A stretch of 64,000 nucleotides of DNA from Dactylis glomerata (lineage: Eukaryota; Streptophyta; Magnoliopsida; Poales; Poaceae): positions 2,108,001-2,172,000 of the forward strand of contig QXEO01000431.1 of the NCBI GenBank assembly GCA_007115705.1. The letters are read 5' to 3'. The translations under genes were made by a program, and so were the position numbers. The notes beneath the pieces are model-generated. The model worked only from the letters and a program-made list of their open reading frames with translations, searched no databases and was not told where the DNA came from. Below are positions 45,668 through 55,316 of the stretch, in pieces; position 1 is the first letter of the stretch, and each line of letters begins with the position of its first letter.

Positions 45668-45956
45668 AATTTATTTTTTATTTATTATGTAATTTTTAAA
45701 ATTTATTATGCACTTTTATTAAATATTATGTAATCGGTAACAATTTTAGTTGAATAAAATAATTTTCTTGCATTATTTTGAATGTTGTAAAAGAGAGGAG
45801 AGAGAAAAGCTGATGTGGAGGAGAGAGAAGTGAGAGCTGGCACTATAGCCCGTGCACTGGCACCGTGGAGTGAGAGTGGGGTAAGAGTGGGGTGAGAGTG
45901 GGATAAAAGCTGACGTGGCGAGGCTATAGTGGGGTGATGCACTGGCACCAGCCTAA

Positions 45957-46525
45957 CGTAGCCGAGATGAGAGTGAGGTATCAACTTGTCAAGAACACTA
46001 CGGCATGCGAGTAGCTGCTCACTGCGCTGAACATGAGCTTGCCGCTGTACCTTCGTGTTCCCTGCGAGCATATGCAAACACTGTGAGCTACTGTTACGGC
46101 AGGTTCAGCTTTCGGTTACCAACAGTACGCCCATATTATTGCCAGCAATGGTGTTCAATCCGTACATATGCTTGCGTGTGTTATTTGAAAATATCAGCAC
46201 ATATTGTTGGACAATTCATTTTTTCCATCCATATCTATTTAAGTACTCTGGAGCGTACATATCTTGTAAAATTGCATACAATAGCACACCAAGTTCGGCG
46301 ATTATAAACTTACCCTAAAATGAACAAAGACACGGAATGCTGAGAATACATTAACACGCATTTCCTCTAGTTTAAGTAGTACAGTATCAAAGGAACACAA
46401 AAAAAAAAACATGAGGAGACAGGCCATATGATCCATTTTATTTTTTGAAACAAAAAATCACATTTCTAATCTAAAATCTAATAAAAAATTCACAGACGTA
46501 AGATACAAACATGTGACTTTTGGTA
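45957..46525. other. Intergenic DNA without recognised features
   Basis: Short overlapping ORFs at 46005-46318 show no motif. Confidence 0.35.
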
Positions 46526-46628
46526 CTCACTCCGATCCATATTACTTATCACAAATACGGATGTATCTAGCTCTAAAATGCGTCTAGATACATCTATATT
46601 AGTGAAAAGTAATATGGGTCGGAGGGAT
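46526..46628. mobile_element. Stowaway MITE (103 bp)
   Basis: Ends ctcactccgatcc and ggtcggagggat derive from the Stowaway consensus ctccctccgt. The flanking TA dinucleotides (46524-46525 and 46629-46630) are the target duplication. Internal gatgtatctag and tagatacatct are mirrored. Confidence 0.85.
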
Positions 46629-46630
46629 TA

Positions 46631-47493
46631 CTAACAAGTTTACACCCATACTTGGTACAAGAACAAGTTTATAATTGTTTACAGTTTGTAGGTGATTTTA
46701 CTATTTTTCAGAAGATGGGGGTTCATATGTAACATGTTTTCATTTTTTCGCCCCCAAATTGCAAGCTTATAGTGCTGCGTACTGCTGCACCATCATACAC
46801 AGATCTATATGCACTACAGGCAGGGAGAAAAAGTTGCAACTTGTTTGAGGGGAAAGCTTCTTCTTTCAATGATAAGCTGAGAAGATAAAGAAGAAAAGGA
46901 ACTAGGCGGCAGATGATTCAAATGATCGATCGACGCAGTATCATGCATGCACGAACATAACATTGTGCCTTTTTTCAAGGGTGTGTGGCCCGAGAGATTC
47001 AGGAGAGTAGGCCATGGCAATAATCAACGTTACACTTTTATTCAAAAGAATGTCCTGCTACGATTTGCTAATTCCACGTCAGTGCGAGGAGATTAAACGG
47101 TTTCTCAACTGTCGACCCGGACAATCCGCTGCAAACATCGTGTCACAAACAAAACGTATTTGAGCGTTGAAATTTGATAACCCCCAATTTTTAGATTGTC
47201 CAAACCGTGCAGTAGACTAGAAACATTTTCATTGGTGAACATGGTTACAGTTGAAGGTGTGTACGTCCTAGACTATATTAGAATCCTAAAACACGCAAGG
47301 CTTATGCTTCTATAGATAGAGTGAGAAATAACAAACAAATCCCGACACTTATTCTATCGACTAAACCTTCTCTAGAGCAAGAAAAAACATATTAAAATTG
47401 TATACTCCACATATACATCTTGCATGAAAAAGAAAATGTTTCTCTTCCTAATTGAGCTAGCTTTCACATAGGATTCGTATGATGGTTTTGATA
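46631..47493. other. Intergenic DNA without recognised features
   Basis: AT-rich; the minus-strand ORF 46814-47020 has no motif. Confidence 0.35.
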
Positions 47494-47750
47494 CTCCCTC
47501 TGTCAAGAATTACCCTGTATTCTGGGTTTAGTCAAAGTCAAATTTTATAAACTTTGACTACGCGTATAAGAAAAAATATTAATATTTACAATATAAAATA
47601 ATCATCATTAGAATTGTCATAAAATATATTTTCATATTGCATGTATTTGGTTTCATAGTTATTGATAGTTTTACCAATATATTTGATCAAAATTTGAAAA
47701 GTTTGACTTTGACCAAACACAGAATGCATGGTAATTCCTGACGGAGAGAG
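47494..47750. mobile_element. Stowaway/mariner-type MITE (257 bp)
   Basis: Ends ctccctctgtcaagaatta and taattcctgacggagagag are inverted, flanked by TA (47492-47493 and 47751-47752). Subterminal gtcaaagtc and gactttgac blocks are mirrored. Confidence 0.85.
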
Positions 47751-47752
47751 TA

Positions 47753-49465
47753 TTTGCATAGGCATATGGAGCCATGCATGGAGACCGGTAAGCTAGATAT
47801 GCAAAGATAATGCTAGCTAGCTAGCTAGGTAGAACAAATAGTGCAGCACCACATCCACATGCCTGGCATGGATAAGCGAATAAGCGATGGAAGAGGACGA
47901 CGTTGCGTAGTGGCTGCTCAACAGCTCGTTGTTTCAAAGACTAGGGAGTTGCGAGGATTGATCGATCAAAATTGCTTTCGCCGGTTGAATTACCTCGCTA
48001 CGATTCATCTTGCATCATCATCCCGTAGGTAGTAAGTGGTACTATGTAGCATCCTAACAGGAATGTCGTTCTTGCATCTTTACAGAAACAAGATCCATTT
48101 GAAGCACTCCCTTCCATTTTTCGCAGGCTTGGTTTGCGAAAGTTCTTCATAAATGCTTGCAGATTGATCTGACCTTGGATGGAAGAAACCTACCGACCGA
48201 CAGCGAGATGAAAATAGGGCGCGTTTGTCTGATCAAACATGGTGGGCGTGTAGCCTGCATGCTCTTTGTACCAGAGCACAAATGTGCAAATTTCTCATCC
48301 AAGGCCCACCGCCGAACAGTCGGCGACAGTGTCCCCCGCGCACTATCCGACTGTTAGGCGGAACTCAGCTACGACGGCGGTGTGTGTCGCCATTGACGAA
48401 GAGATGATATTTACCAATAACAGTTTCGTGATCGACCCATGCCTGCATTTTCGGGCATAAGTACAGATACGCTAAATCAATATAGTCTGGTTGTGTCCTC
48501 TATTAAATAAGAATCAGAAGGTACCATCTCTGGCCGCTGCCTCTCTCTGACCTAGTCGTCGCCTCCACCTTCGCATCCTTCATAGATCAATTCCTCCTCC
48601 TTCAGCTGGTCTTGCCGGAAACCCGATCTATGGGTGGATTTTTTAAAAATATTGCTTCCCAAAAATAATGTTAAAATTTTGGTAGCCATCTTTTTTTGGG
48701 CTTACAATAAATAAAGATGTTATCGTTCATAATAAGTGATCTTCGGCCATTCATTTGATGATGAGATTTTCTTCCCGGCGTCAATAGTGGTATTATAAGA
48801 TTGAAATGCTATATGTACGGTCAATGCTATATGTACATTCTTCCAGATCTTGCTTCTTTCTCATGGTTGCCGTCGGAATGGTTATTCTTGCAATATCTGC
48901 GTCCACTGCTACGTTCTCAAGAATAGTGATTTGTATTCTCAGCTCCCTAACGATGTTGATCATGCTGTTTGGTTTCTTTTTTTTTGAAATATTGGTGCCG
49001 GTGCTCTTGTCGATATTATATGATTATTTTAATGGCAGTGTGCATACATGTAGCCTTGGCATTGCGACTCAAATTAAAAATACGAGAGAACCTCTGTTGA
49101 TATTTGTAGATATATGGTTTGATATCTATGGCATTATTTTTTGGCTGCTGATTTTGAGATCTTGAAGCTAGGGATCTTCCTCGTTTTGGAAAAAAAATTG
49201 GCTGCTTTCAGAAAAATACAAGAGTATGCCACAGAAGAAGAAGAGTTTGAAGACCTCAGAGATTAGCTCGCTTTCTTATAGAATTTATTTTTACAATCCC
49301 TGAAGACGGCTTATATATCTCTACCATGTACTATTCGCTACTATAAATATATGATGGTATCGATTAAAAAACATATAGTATGACTACCGATTGAAGTCAG
49401 GGTCGTAGATGAAGGATGCTCCAAGACTATTTAAAAGAAATAGAAGACAAGTTATGTATTTGATA
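47753..49465. other. Intergenic DNA with a short hairpin
   Basis: Includes a (gcta)n run near 47812-47828 and a 15-bp inverted repeat at 48309-48361 (14 of 15 matching). A CT-rich stretch near 48530-48620 looks like a 5' leader. The ORF 48806-49165 is hydrophobic and AT-driven, without a known motif. Confidence 0.4.
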
Positions 49466-49722
49466 CTCCCTCCGTCTATAAAAGAGTGTACTTCCAACTT
49501 TCTTGGAAAGTCAAACTTTTTTAACTTTGACCAAGTTTTCATAAAAAATAATAATATTTATTAACGATATAGCTATATGATGAAAATATATTTCATCATG
49601 AATCTAATGACACTAATTTGGTGGGATAAATGTTAGTACATTTTTATTTAAATACGGTCAAACTTTAAATAGTTTGACTCTCCAAGATAGTTGGAAGTAC
49701 ACTTTTTTGTGGATGGAGGGAG
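49466..49722. mobile_element. Stowaway/mariner-type MITE (257 bp), second copy type
   Basis: Ends ctccctccgtctataaaa and gtggatggagggag with an imperfect inverted repeat, flanked by TA (49464-49465 and 49723-49724). It has the same length as the element at 47494 and similar mirrored aaagtcaaact / agtttgact blocks, so the two are related but clearly diverged. Confidence 0.85.
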
Positions 49723-49782
49723 TAGATTAGAAGATACAACCAGCTCATGGATGGATCCTACGCCGCAGGGCTGCCAGGACAA

Positions 49783-49862
49783 ATGAATCTCCTGGCTTTG
49801 AACATCCGAGGATTAGGGTTGTCCTCGATTGTTGGCGAAGTTCGTGATCTCGTACGGTCTTA
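49783..49862 (+). pseudogene. LINE (non-LTR retrotransposon) endonuclease N-terminal fragment
   Basis: Twenty-six codons from an ATG encode Met-Asn-Leu-Leu-Ala-Leu-Asn-Ile-Arg-Gly-Leu-Gly, then a Val-Gly-Glu-Val-Arg-Asp-Leu-Val block. This is the start of the APE-type endonuclease of plant L1 elements; the usual Asn-Cys-Arg-Gly-Leu-Gly is nearly intact. The frame is cut at 49863 by the CACTA terminus. The rest of the LINE is not found in the window. Confidence 0.7.
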
Positions 49863-51059
49863 CACTAGTAGAAACGGGGGCATTAGCACCAGTTTGTAAG
49901 TCCAATTTGCACTGGTTGCCCAACCGGTGCAAAGGAATCAGGACTAAAGCCTGCCCCTTTAGCACCAGTTGTGCTGCGAACCGGTGCTAAAGGGATTCCA
50001 CATGGCTACGACCACGCGCCCTGGCGGGAGGACCAGTTACGAACCAGTGCTAAAAGGTGACCATGTGGCGAGCCCTGGGCATGGCAGCAGGTTCTACAAC
50101 GGCAGCAGATTGCCCAAAATGCTGTCGCGGCAGAACCTGCTGCCACGCCCAGGGCTCACCATTTGAAACACGTTGATGCACACATAAAAAACTATTATAT
50201 TACACAACATCGTCATGAATATAGAGATCGAAGTGACATCTTTCATCGTGCTTGGTCGAACATATTACATAATGGTACACATTCATGCATATATACAATA
50301 TAATTTCTTTTACGACCCCTATTGTCCAAAATCGTATGGCAGATGGTATTCTCCAGTTGGTGCTATGACCTCGTCAAGTAAGAATCCCGTCAATTCCTCT
50401 TGAATTGCTCATACACGCTTAGTTGCTAGAAGACCACCCCGCATCCGTTCGATCTAATTTAAAGAAGGGGGTCAATATATATGAATGAAACTCAACACAA
50501 CTGATGGTAATAAAATAATATTGTGAATATTGTTTACGTACTTGAATTTGTTCTAAAATTCTGCTCTTCTCACAGGTCGCCTGTCAAATGAACTCGCAAA
50601 CGTAGAATCCACATAGATTATTCCCGTCTGCTTGCTTCAAGCACTTTATGAGAACAGAGTTCAATCAAAATAATAATCAAGGATGATTATGGTATTGAAA
50701 CTAGAATCAAAAAGATACGCGGACCTAGCTAGTAGTACTTACCGGTAGTTGTCAAAATTCAAGCTCCTCTTTCCACTCACCCGCTGCCTTCTTCGTGAAC
50801 TGTTTCCAAGCCCTGTCCGATAAAGAAAATGAATAAACAAGTTGTTAATTACTTGATATCAGGAAATGAATGAAAGTTGCTGATATAGTGCCATAATGAT
50901 TGAAATTACCTCTGGGGTATATCAATCATGACCCCCCCCCCCACGTCTCAAGGGATTTATGTTTTGAGTCCATGACTTCTACTCATCCTCGGTCAGGTTG
51001 ACTAACTAGCAGAATAAAGTGATACATGCGCACACGCATAACTCATCAATTACACTTAG
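49863..51059 (+). mobile_element. CACTA element, left end, interrupted by a Gypsy element
   Basis: The terminus cactagtagaaacgggggca is of the CACTA type, followed by subterminal repeats of the aaccggtgctaaag kind (several copies, 49888-50055, both orientations). A possible 3-bp duplication is tta (49860-49862). The segment 50740-50830 read on the minus strand encodes a short Trp-Lys-Gln-Phe-Thr-Lys-Lys-Ala-Ala-Gly-Glu-Trp stretch that I recall from CACTA proteins. An 11-base C run lies at 50932-50942. The right terminus is absent because the Gypsy element begins at 51060. Confidence 0.75.
50066..50161. repeat. Hairpin-forming inverted repeat within the CACTA element
   Basis: A 30-nt arm at 50066-50095 (tggcgagccctgggcatggc and onward) pairs with 50132-50161, with two to three mismatches and a 36-nt loop. 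The size resembles a small-RNA precursor fold-back, but CACTA subterminal regions often contain such repeats. Confidence 0.65.
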
Positions 51060-51394
51060 TGACAAGGGTATAGTTAATAGATCCCGTTAGTTGAGTACCC
51101 CTGAGGCCCGTTAAGCTAGGCCCAATCGTAATGATAGTCGAATACGAGTTCTTACCATATGTCGATATTGTAATCTGTATCGGACCCTACCCGATCCTCG
51201 AGACTTGGCCACCTATATATAGGGGCCAGGAGGGGACGATGTGAGGGAGATTGAAAGCAAGCCAGGTTGAACACCCAAGTTTACTTTCGGTACATACTTA
51301 TTTCGACTAACCTTTACCTTCGAGTTCATCCGACGCCCTATTTCCCCGATCCTAAGTCCTTCATCGAGGACATTTGTCGAGTTAACCCTCGTCA
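51060..51394 (+). repeat. 5' LTR of the right-hand Tat-type element
   Basis: 335 bp. The start tgacaagg and end cctcgtca form an 8-bp inverted repeat with one mismatch. TATA-like ctatatatag lies near 51213-51222. The last 95 bp matches the scrap at 15166-15289. The start position is inferred from the inverted ends only, since the 3' LTR is not in the window. Confidence 0.7.
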
Positions 51395-51395
51395 A

Positions 51396-51413
51396 TTGGC
51401 GCCGACCGTGGGG
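51396..51413 (+). other. Primer-binding site of the right-hand Tat-type element
   Basis: tggcgccgaccgtgggga follows the LTR end almost directly; the tggcgccg start is shared with the site at 16832. Confidence 0.65.
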
Positions 51414-51430
51414 ATAAGGGTGTTGGAGTC

Positions 51431-52821
51431 ATGAATTCGACGGCTTTTTCGCTTTTAGCCAACAACAGTTCAGAACTCGACGGAAGTCAAGAGATGGAGT
51501 TAACAATCGGAAGTTTGAGCATCTTCGTCGGGCCATCGGGTTCATCTCGCCTCTCGGATTCGACGAAACCAGGTCCGTCGGCGAGCAAGCCCGAAACAGA
51601 GATAATAGTGGAATCATCAGAAGGCTCTTCCAGCGAGGTAAACTCGCCGGTCAGCTTGGGAAAAGCACCAATCCCAGAAGGCGACAAAATTCGGGAAAAT
51701 TTCGACTCGGAAGAAAGAGCGCGTCAAACACACAACAGCGCAAGGGACTTCGCCGTTGGAAGCAGCGGCGTCTCCAAAGTACATCAGTTATGCATCATTA
51801 TCACTGAGGCAGAAGAAGAGAACAACAACGAAGGAAGTAAGAAGGTCGACAGGCAAGTCGACAAAATGAAAGAACACAACAAAAAGGATAAGGAGAAAGT
51901 CCACGTTTCGGCTGGCGAATAGAGAATGATCAAGTTAGCTATTAATCATGGTACAGAAGTACCCAAAGGATCAAGAAGAGAAGTTCTAATGGGATATCAG
52001 TATGCATTATACCAACATAGGAAGAAACTAAGGGAGGAAAGAGACACGGTCCTTCAAAATAATAACAGTATATCAAGGGAGGAATACTGGGATGAGTATA
52101 GTGAGGATTCCGAGTACAGCAGAGAAAGGCGCGGAGACCCAAAACACAACAGGAGGGCAACAACACGCAGCAGAGAGGAAAGGTACTCAAGAAGCCCTAC
52201 CCCACAGCTAGAAGAGGAGAAAGATGACTTCATGCAAGAAACACCGGAAGCAGCGTTGATAGCAGCACAGGCGTATTTACTAACCACCAGGCCAGAACCC
52301 GGGGATCCACGAGAAGATATGCACCGAGCCGCGATACGAAGCCTCGGAATAGTGGAGAGCAAGATCAGGGAAAAAGGTCTCGACACAAAGTCGACAATCT
52401 ACAAGGAAAAGCAAAAGGAGAAGCTCAGGTACAACTTCGCAGATAATGAGGATAGTGAGTCATCAGAAGAGGAAAGGCGATAAAAAAGGAAGGAGGACGC
52501 AATAAATATAATAGCGCAGGCTCGAGTAAATAAAGCACGCCACGCCTGGAGGGAAGAAAATGAAGACGATGATAAAGAGATGGGCGCATTATGCTTTACC
52601 CGCAGGGTTCGCAAAACACGAGTACCCAAAGGGTTCAAACTACCACACGATCAACATAAATATGACGGGTTGCAAGAGCCTACCCTGTGGTTATCGGACT
52701 ATTTGCAGGCAGTGCAGATATTAGGGGGAACAAAAGCGACTGCAATGCAAATTTTGCAGCTACACCTCACCGGCGCAGCACGGTCCTGGTTGAATACCCT
52801 ACCCAACGAATCTATTGGAAG
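51431..52821 (+). pseudogene. Gag of the right-hand Tat-type element, N-terminal part
   Basis: One frame from ATG 51431 with stops TAG at 51920-51922 and TAA at 52481-52483. The first piece is Ser/Glu-rich, the second Arg/Glu-rich and basic. From about 52620 the retrotransposon gag domain begins (Tyr-Asp-Gly-Leu-Gln-Glu-Pro, Trp-Leu-Ser-Asp-Tyr-Leu, Ala-Arg-Ser-Trp-Leu-Asn-Thr-Leu). It is cut by the solo LTR just after the Ser-Trp codon region. The domain continues in phase at 62777 once the inserted DNA and one TTGGG copy are set aside. Confidence 0.8.
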
Positions 52822-53607
52822 TTGGGTGATGTCTACACACGCTTCTGTTCTTGTAGACAGTGTTGGGCCTCCAAGTGCAGAGGTTTGTAGAGCAGCAGCA
52901 AGTTTCCCTTAAGTGGATCACCCAAGGTTTATCGAACTCAGGGAGGAAGAGGTCAAAGCTATCCCTCTCAAACAACCCTGCAATTACGATACAGAAAGTC
53001 TCTTGTGTCCCCAACACACCCAATACACTTGTCAGATGTATAGGTGCACTAGTTCGGCAAAGAGATAGTGAAATACAAGTGGTATAGATGATTATAAGTA
53101 GTAAATGTGATCTAATATAAATATCGCTGCGAGCAAACATGTAACAAAACAGTAAGTAAACGGTGTGCAAAGCTTGGAAACAAGGCCTAGGGATCATACT
53201 TTCACTAGTGGACACACTCCCAACAATATAACATGATTGAACAAATAAATAACTTCTCTTCACTATGGTACTCTGAATTACTCTCCTATTGAATAACACT
53301 AATCATTGCGTAGTGGCTACAGAAGCACCCCTTAAAGTTCATCAAGTACTTGACAAACACCACTCATAGAGATATCCAAATCAAATCACAACTCAAGATA
53401 TATATTATTGCAACTTAGACCAAGTACTAACACGGTGCACACACTGTCAACATTACACCATGAAAGGAGGAATAGATCACTTCAATACTATCATAGTGAT
53501 AATTATTCTCATAATCCATAAAAGATCACAATCGTAGCCTAGACCAAGTACCACCATGATGCACGCACTGTCACCGTTACACCATGGCAGGAGGAATAGA
53601 TTACTTT

Positions 53608-55302
53608 TGAAGGGAATATGCCTGAGAGGCAATAATAAAGTGGTTATTATCATATTCCATGTTTATGATAAATGTTTATTTCTCATGCTAGAATTGTATT
53701 AATCGGAAACATTAATACTTGTGTGATTAATAAACTAAAAAGGTTCCTAGTAAAGCCTCTCTATTATACTAGCTCGTTGATTAACTGATGATCAAGGTTT
53801 CCTGATCATGAACATTGGATGTTGTTAATAACGGGGTCATATCATTAGAAGACTGATATGATGAACACTCACACCCATAGTATGAATAGCAAAATGATAA
53901 AGTCATCAAGTTCATTGCTATATCAAACTCATACGAAATAGTTCTAATCCTCAGACCATGAGATCATGTTAATCACTGATACCGGAAGAGTGCTTTGATG
54001 ATATCAAACATCACACCGTCACAGGGTGATTATAAAGGTTGATTTGGGTATTCTGAAAGTATTAGTTGAGGCTCATGGATCAAGAGTGGAATTTGTCCGA
54101 CCTGATGACGGGAAGATATTCTCTGGGCCCTTCTCGGTGATATTGCATTAGAATCGCTTGCAAGCATGTGACTAGGTCACAGGAATGCATTATCACGGAA
54201 CGAGTAAAGAGACTTGTCGGGAACGAGATCGAACTAGGTATGGTTGATACCAAATGATCGGATCTCGGACAAGTAATAATATCGCGAGACAAAAGGAATT
54301 AACTATGTTCGTTAAAGGTTCACACGATCACTAGATTCATCATTGAGTAAGTGGGAGTCATCATGGATTTCTAGATCCCGCTGATGATTATTGATCGGAG
54401 AGGAGTCTCGATCATGTCCACGTTATTCATGAACCGTAGGGTGACACACTTAAGGTTCGCCGTCGTTTTTGAGTGGATACGATACTCCGATCGAATTATA
54501 GGACAGCATGAGGGTTGTTTCAGAAAAGCATCGAAACTGTTTCGGTATATCGAAATAACTCAAGGGGGTATTTGTTAATGTTTGTTAATTGATTGAATTA
54601 ACAAATATTAAAGAAATAATTTTTTTTATTAAATCAATTAGTATGAATTTAATTAGCATGAATGTCATGCAAAATTAAATGGGGGGTTACCTCATATTGA
54701 TGAGGGGGTTACCACCATGAAGACGGGGTTACCACAATGAAGAGGACCATGAAGAGGAGGAGAGGGTCTCCTTGGCCGGCCACCCCTTGGGGCTGCCATC
54801 CTCTCCTATAAAAGGCCCCCCTCTCCTCCATGTTCATGCTTGCTTGATCCCTTCCTCTCTCCCGCAAAGTTGCTGCCCAAAATCCGTCTCAGCTTAGCGA
54901 AGCTCTGCCGGATTGTTAGTTCGTAGTTCATACACTTAGATAAGTGTGTGGTGGAGTGTCCGGCAGATCCCTTCTTCCGCTGCCCCGCTGGACCGAGGGC
55001 GTGGAGGAGTCGACGTCGAGCTGTACGTGTGACCGAGCACGGGGGCGCTGCCACTTGTGGCGCCGTGTACACGATCTTGTGATCGTCAAGTGAACCACTA
55101 CATCGACTACGTCAAGTGAACAACTACATCGACTACGTGCGTCTACATCGACTCTCCATCGTCAACGTTTGTGCAGGAACGTAATCCCCGCTTACGGTCG
55201 TCGAGGGTTAGTCTCCGTTGCTACCACCTCGTAGAGTATCTTGGCTAATTTATGTGTTTCTTGCGTAGGAAATTTTTTGTTTTCTATGCTACGAACCCGT
55301 CA
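53608..55302 (+). repeat. 5' LTR of the Copia element
   Basis: 1,695 bp, TG...CA ends. A TATA-type ctataaaagg lies near 54807-54816, followed by a CT-rich leader. The minus-strand ORF across it is chance. Confidence 0.93.
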
Positions 55303-55303
55303 G

Positions 55304-55316
55304 TGGTATCAGAGCC
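55304..55316 (+). other. Primer-binding site of the Copia element
   Basis: tggtatcagagcc, one base after the LTR, is the standard complement of the plant initiator-methionine tRNA 3' end used by Copia elements. Confidence 0.9.

Larger units (their letters stand above)
43769..45953 (+). mobile_element. PIF/Harbinger-like DNA transposon carrying only ORF1
   Basis: 2,185 bp flanked by the trinucleotide TAA (43766-43768 and 45954-45956), the TWA target duplication of PIF/Harbinger. Terminal inverted repeats are ggctggtgcca and tggcaccagcc. It contains an intact two-exon Myb-like gene, the type that forms ORF1 of PIF/Pong/Harbinger elements. No second ORF with a DDE transposase is present. The right subterminal region repeats agctgaYgtgg at 45808 and 45908, and tgcactggcacc at about 45854 and 45938. 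Confidence 0.85.

Noticed and set aside
48806..49165. 119-codon hydrophobic ORF
   Set aside because: The composition follows the T-rich DNA; no family resemblance and no gene signals.
55304..55316. tRNA-like match
   Set aside because: Only the primer-binding complement of a tRNA 3' end is present; there is no tRNA gene.
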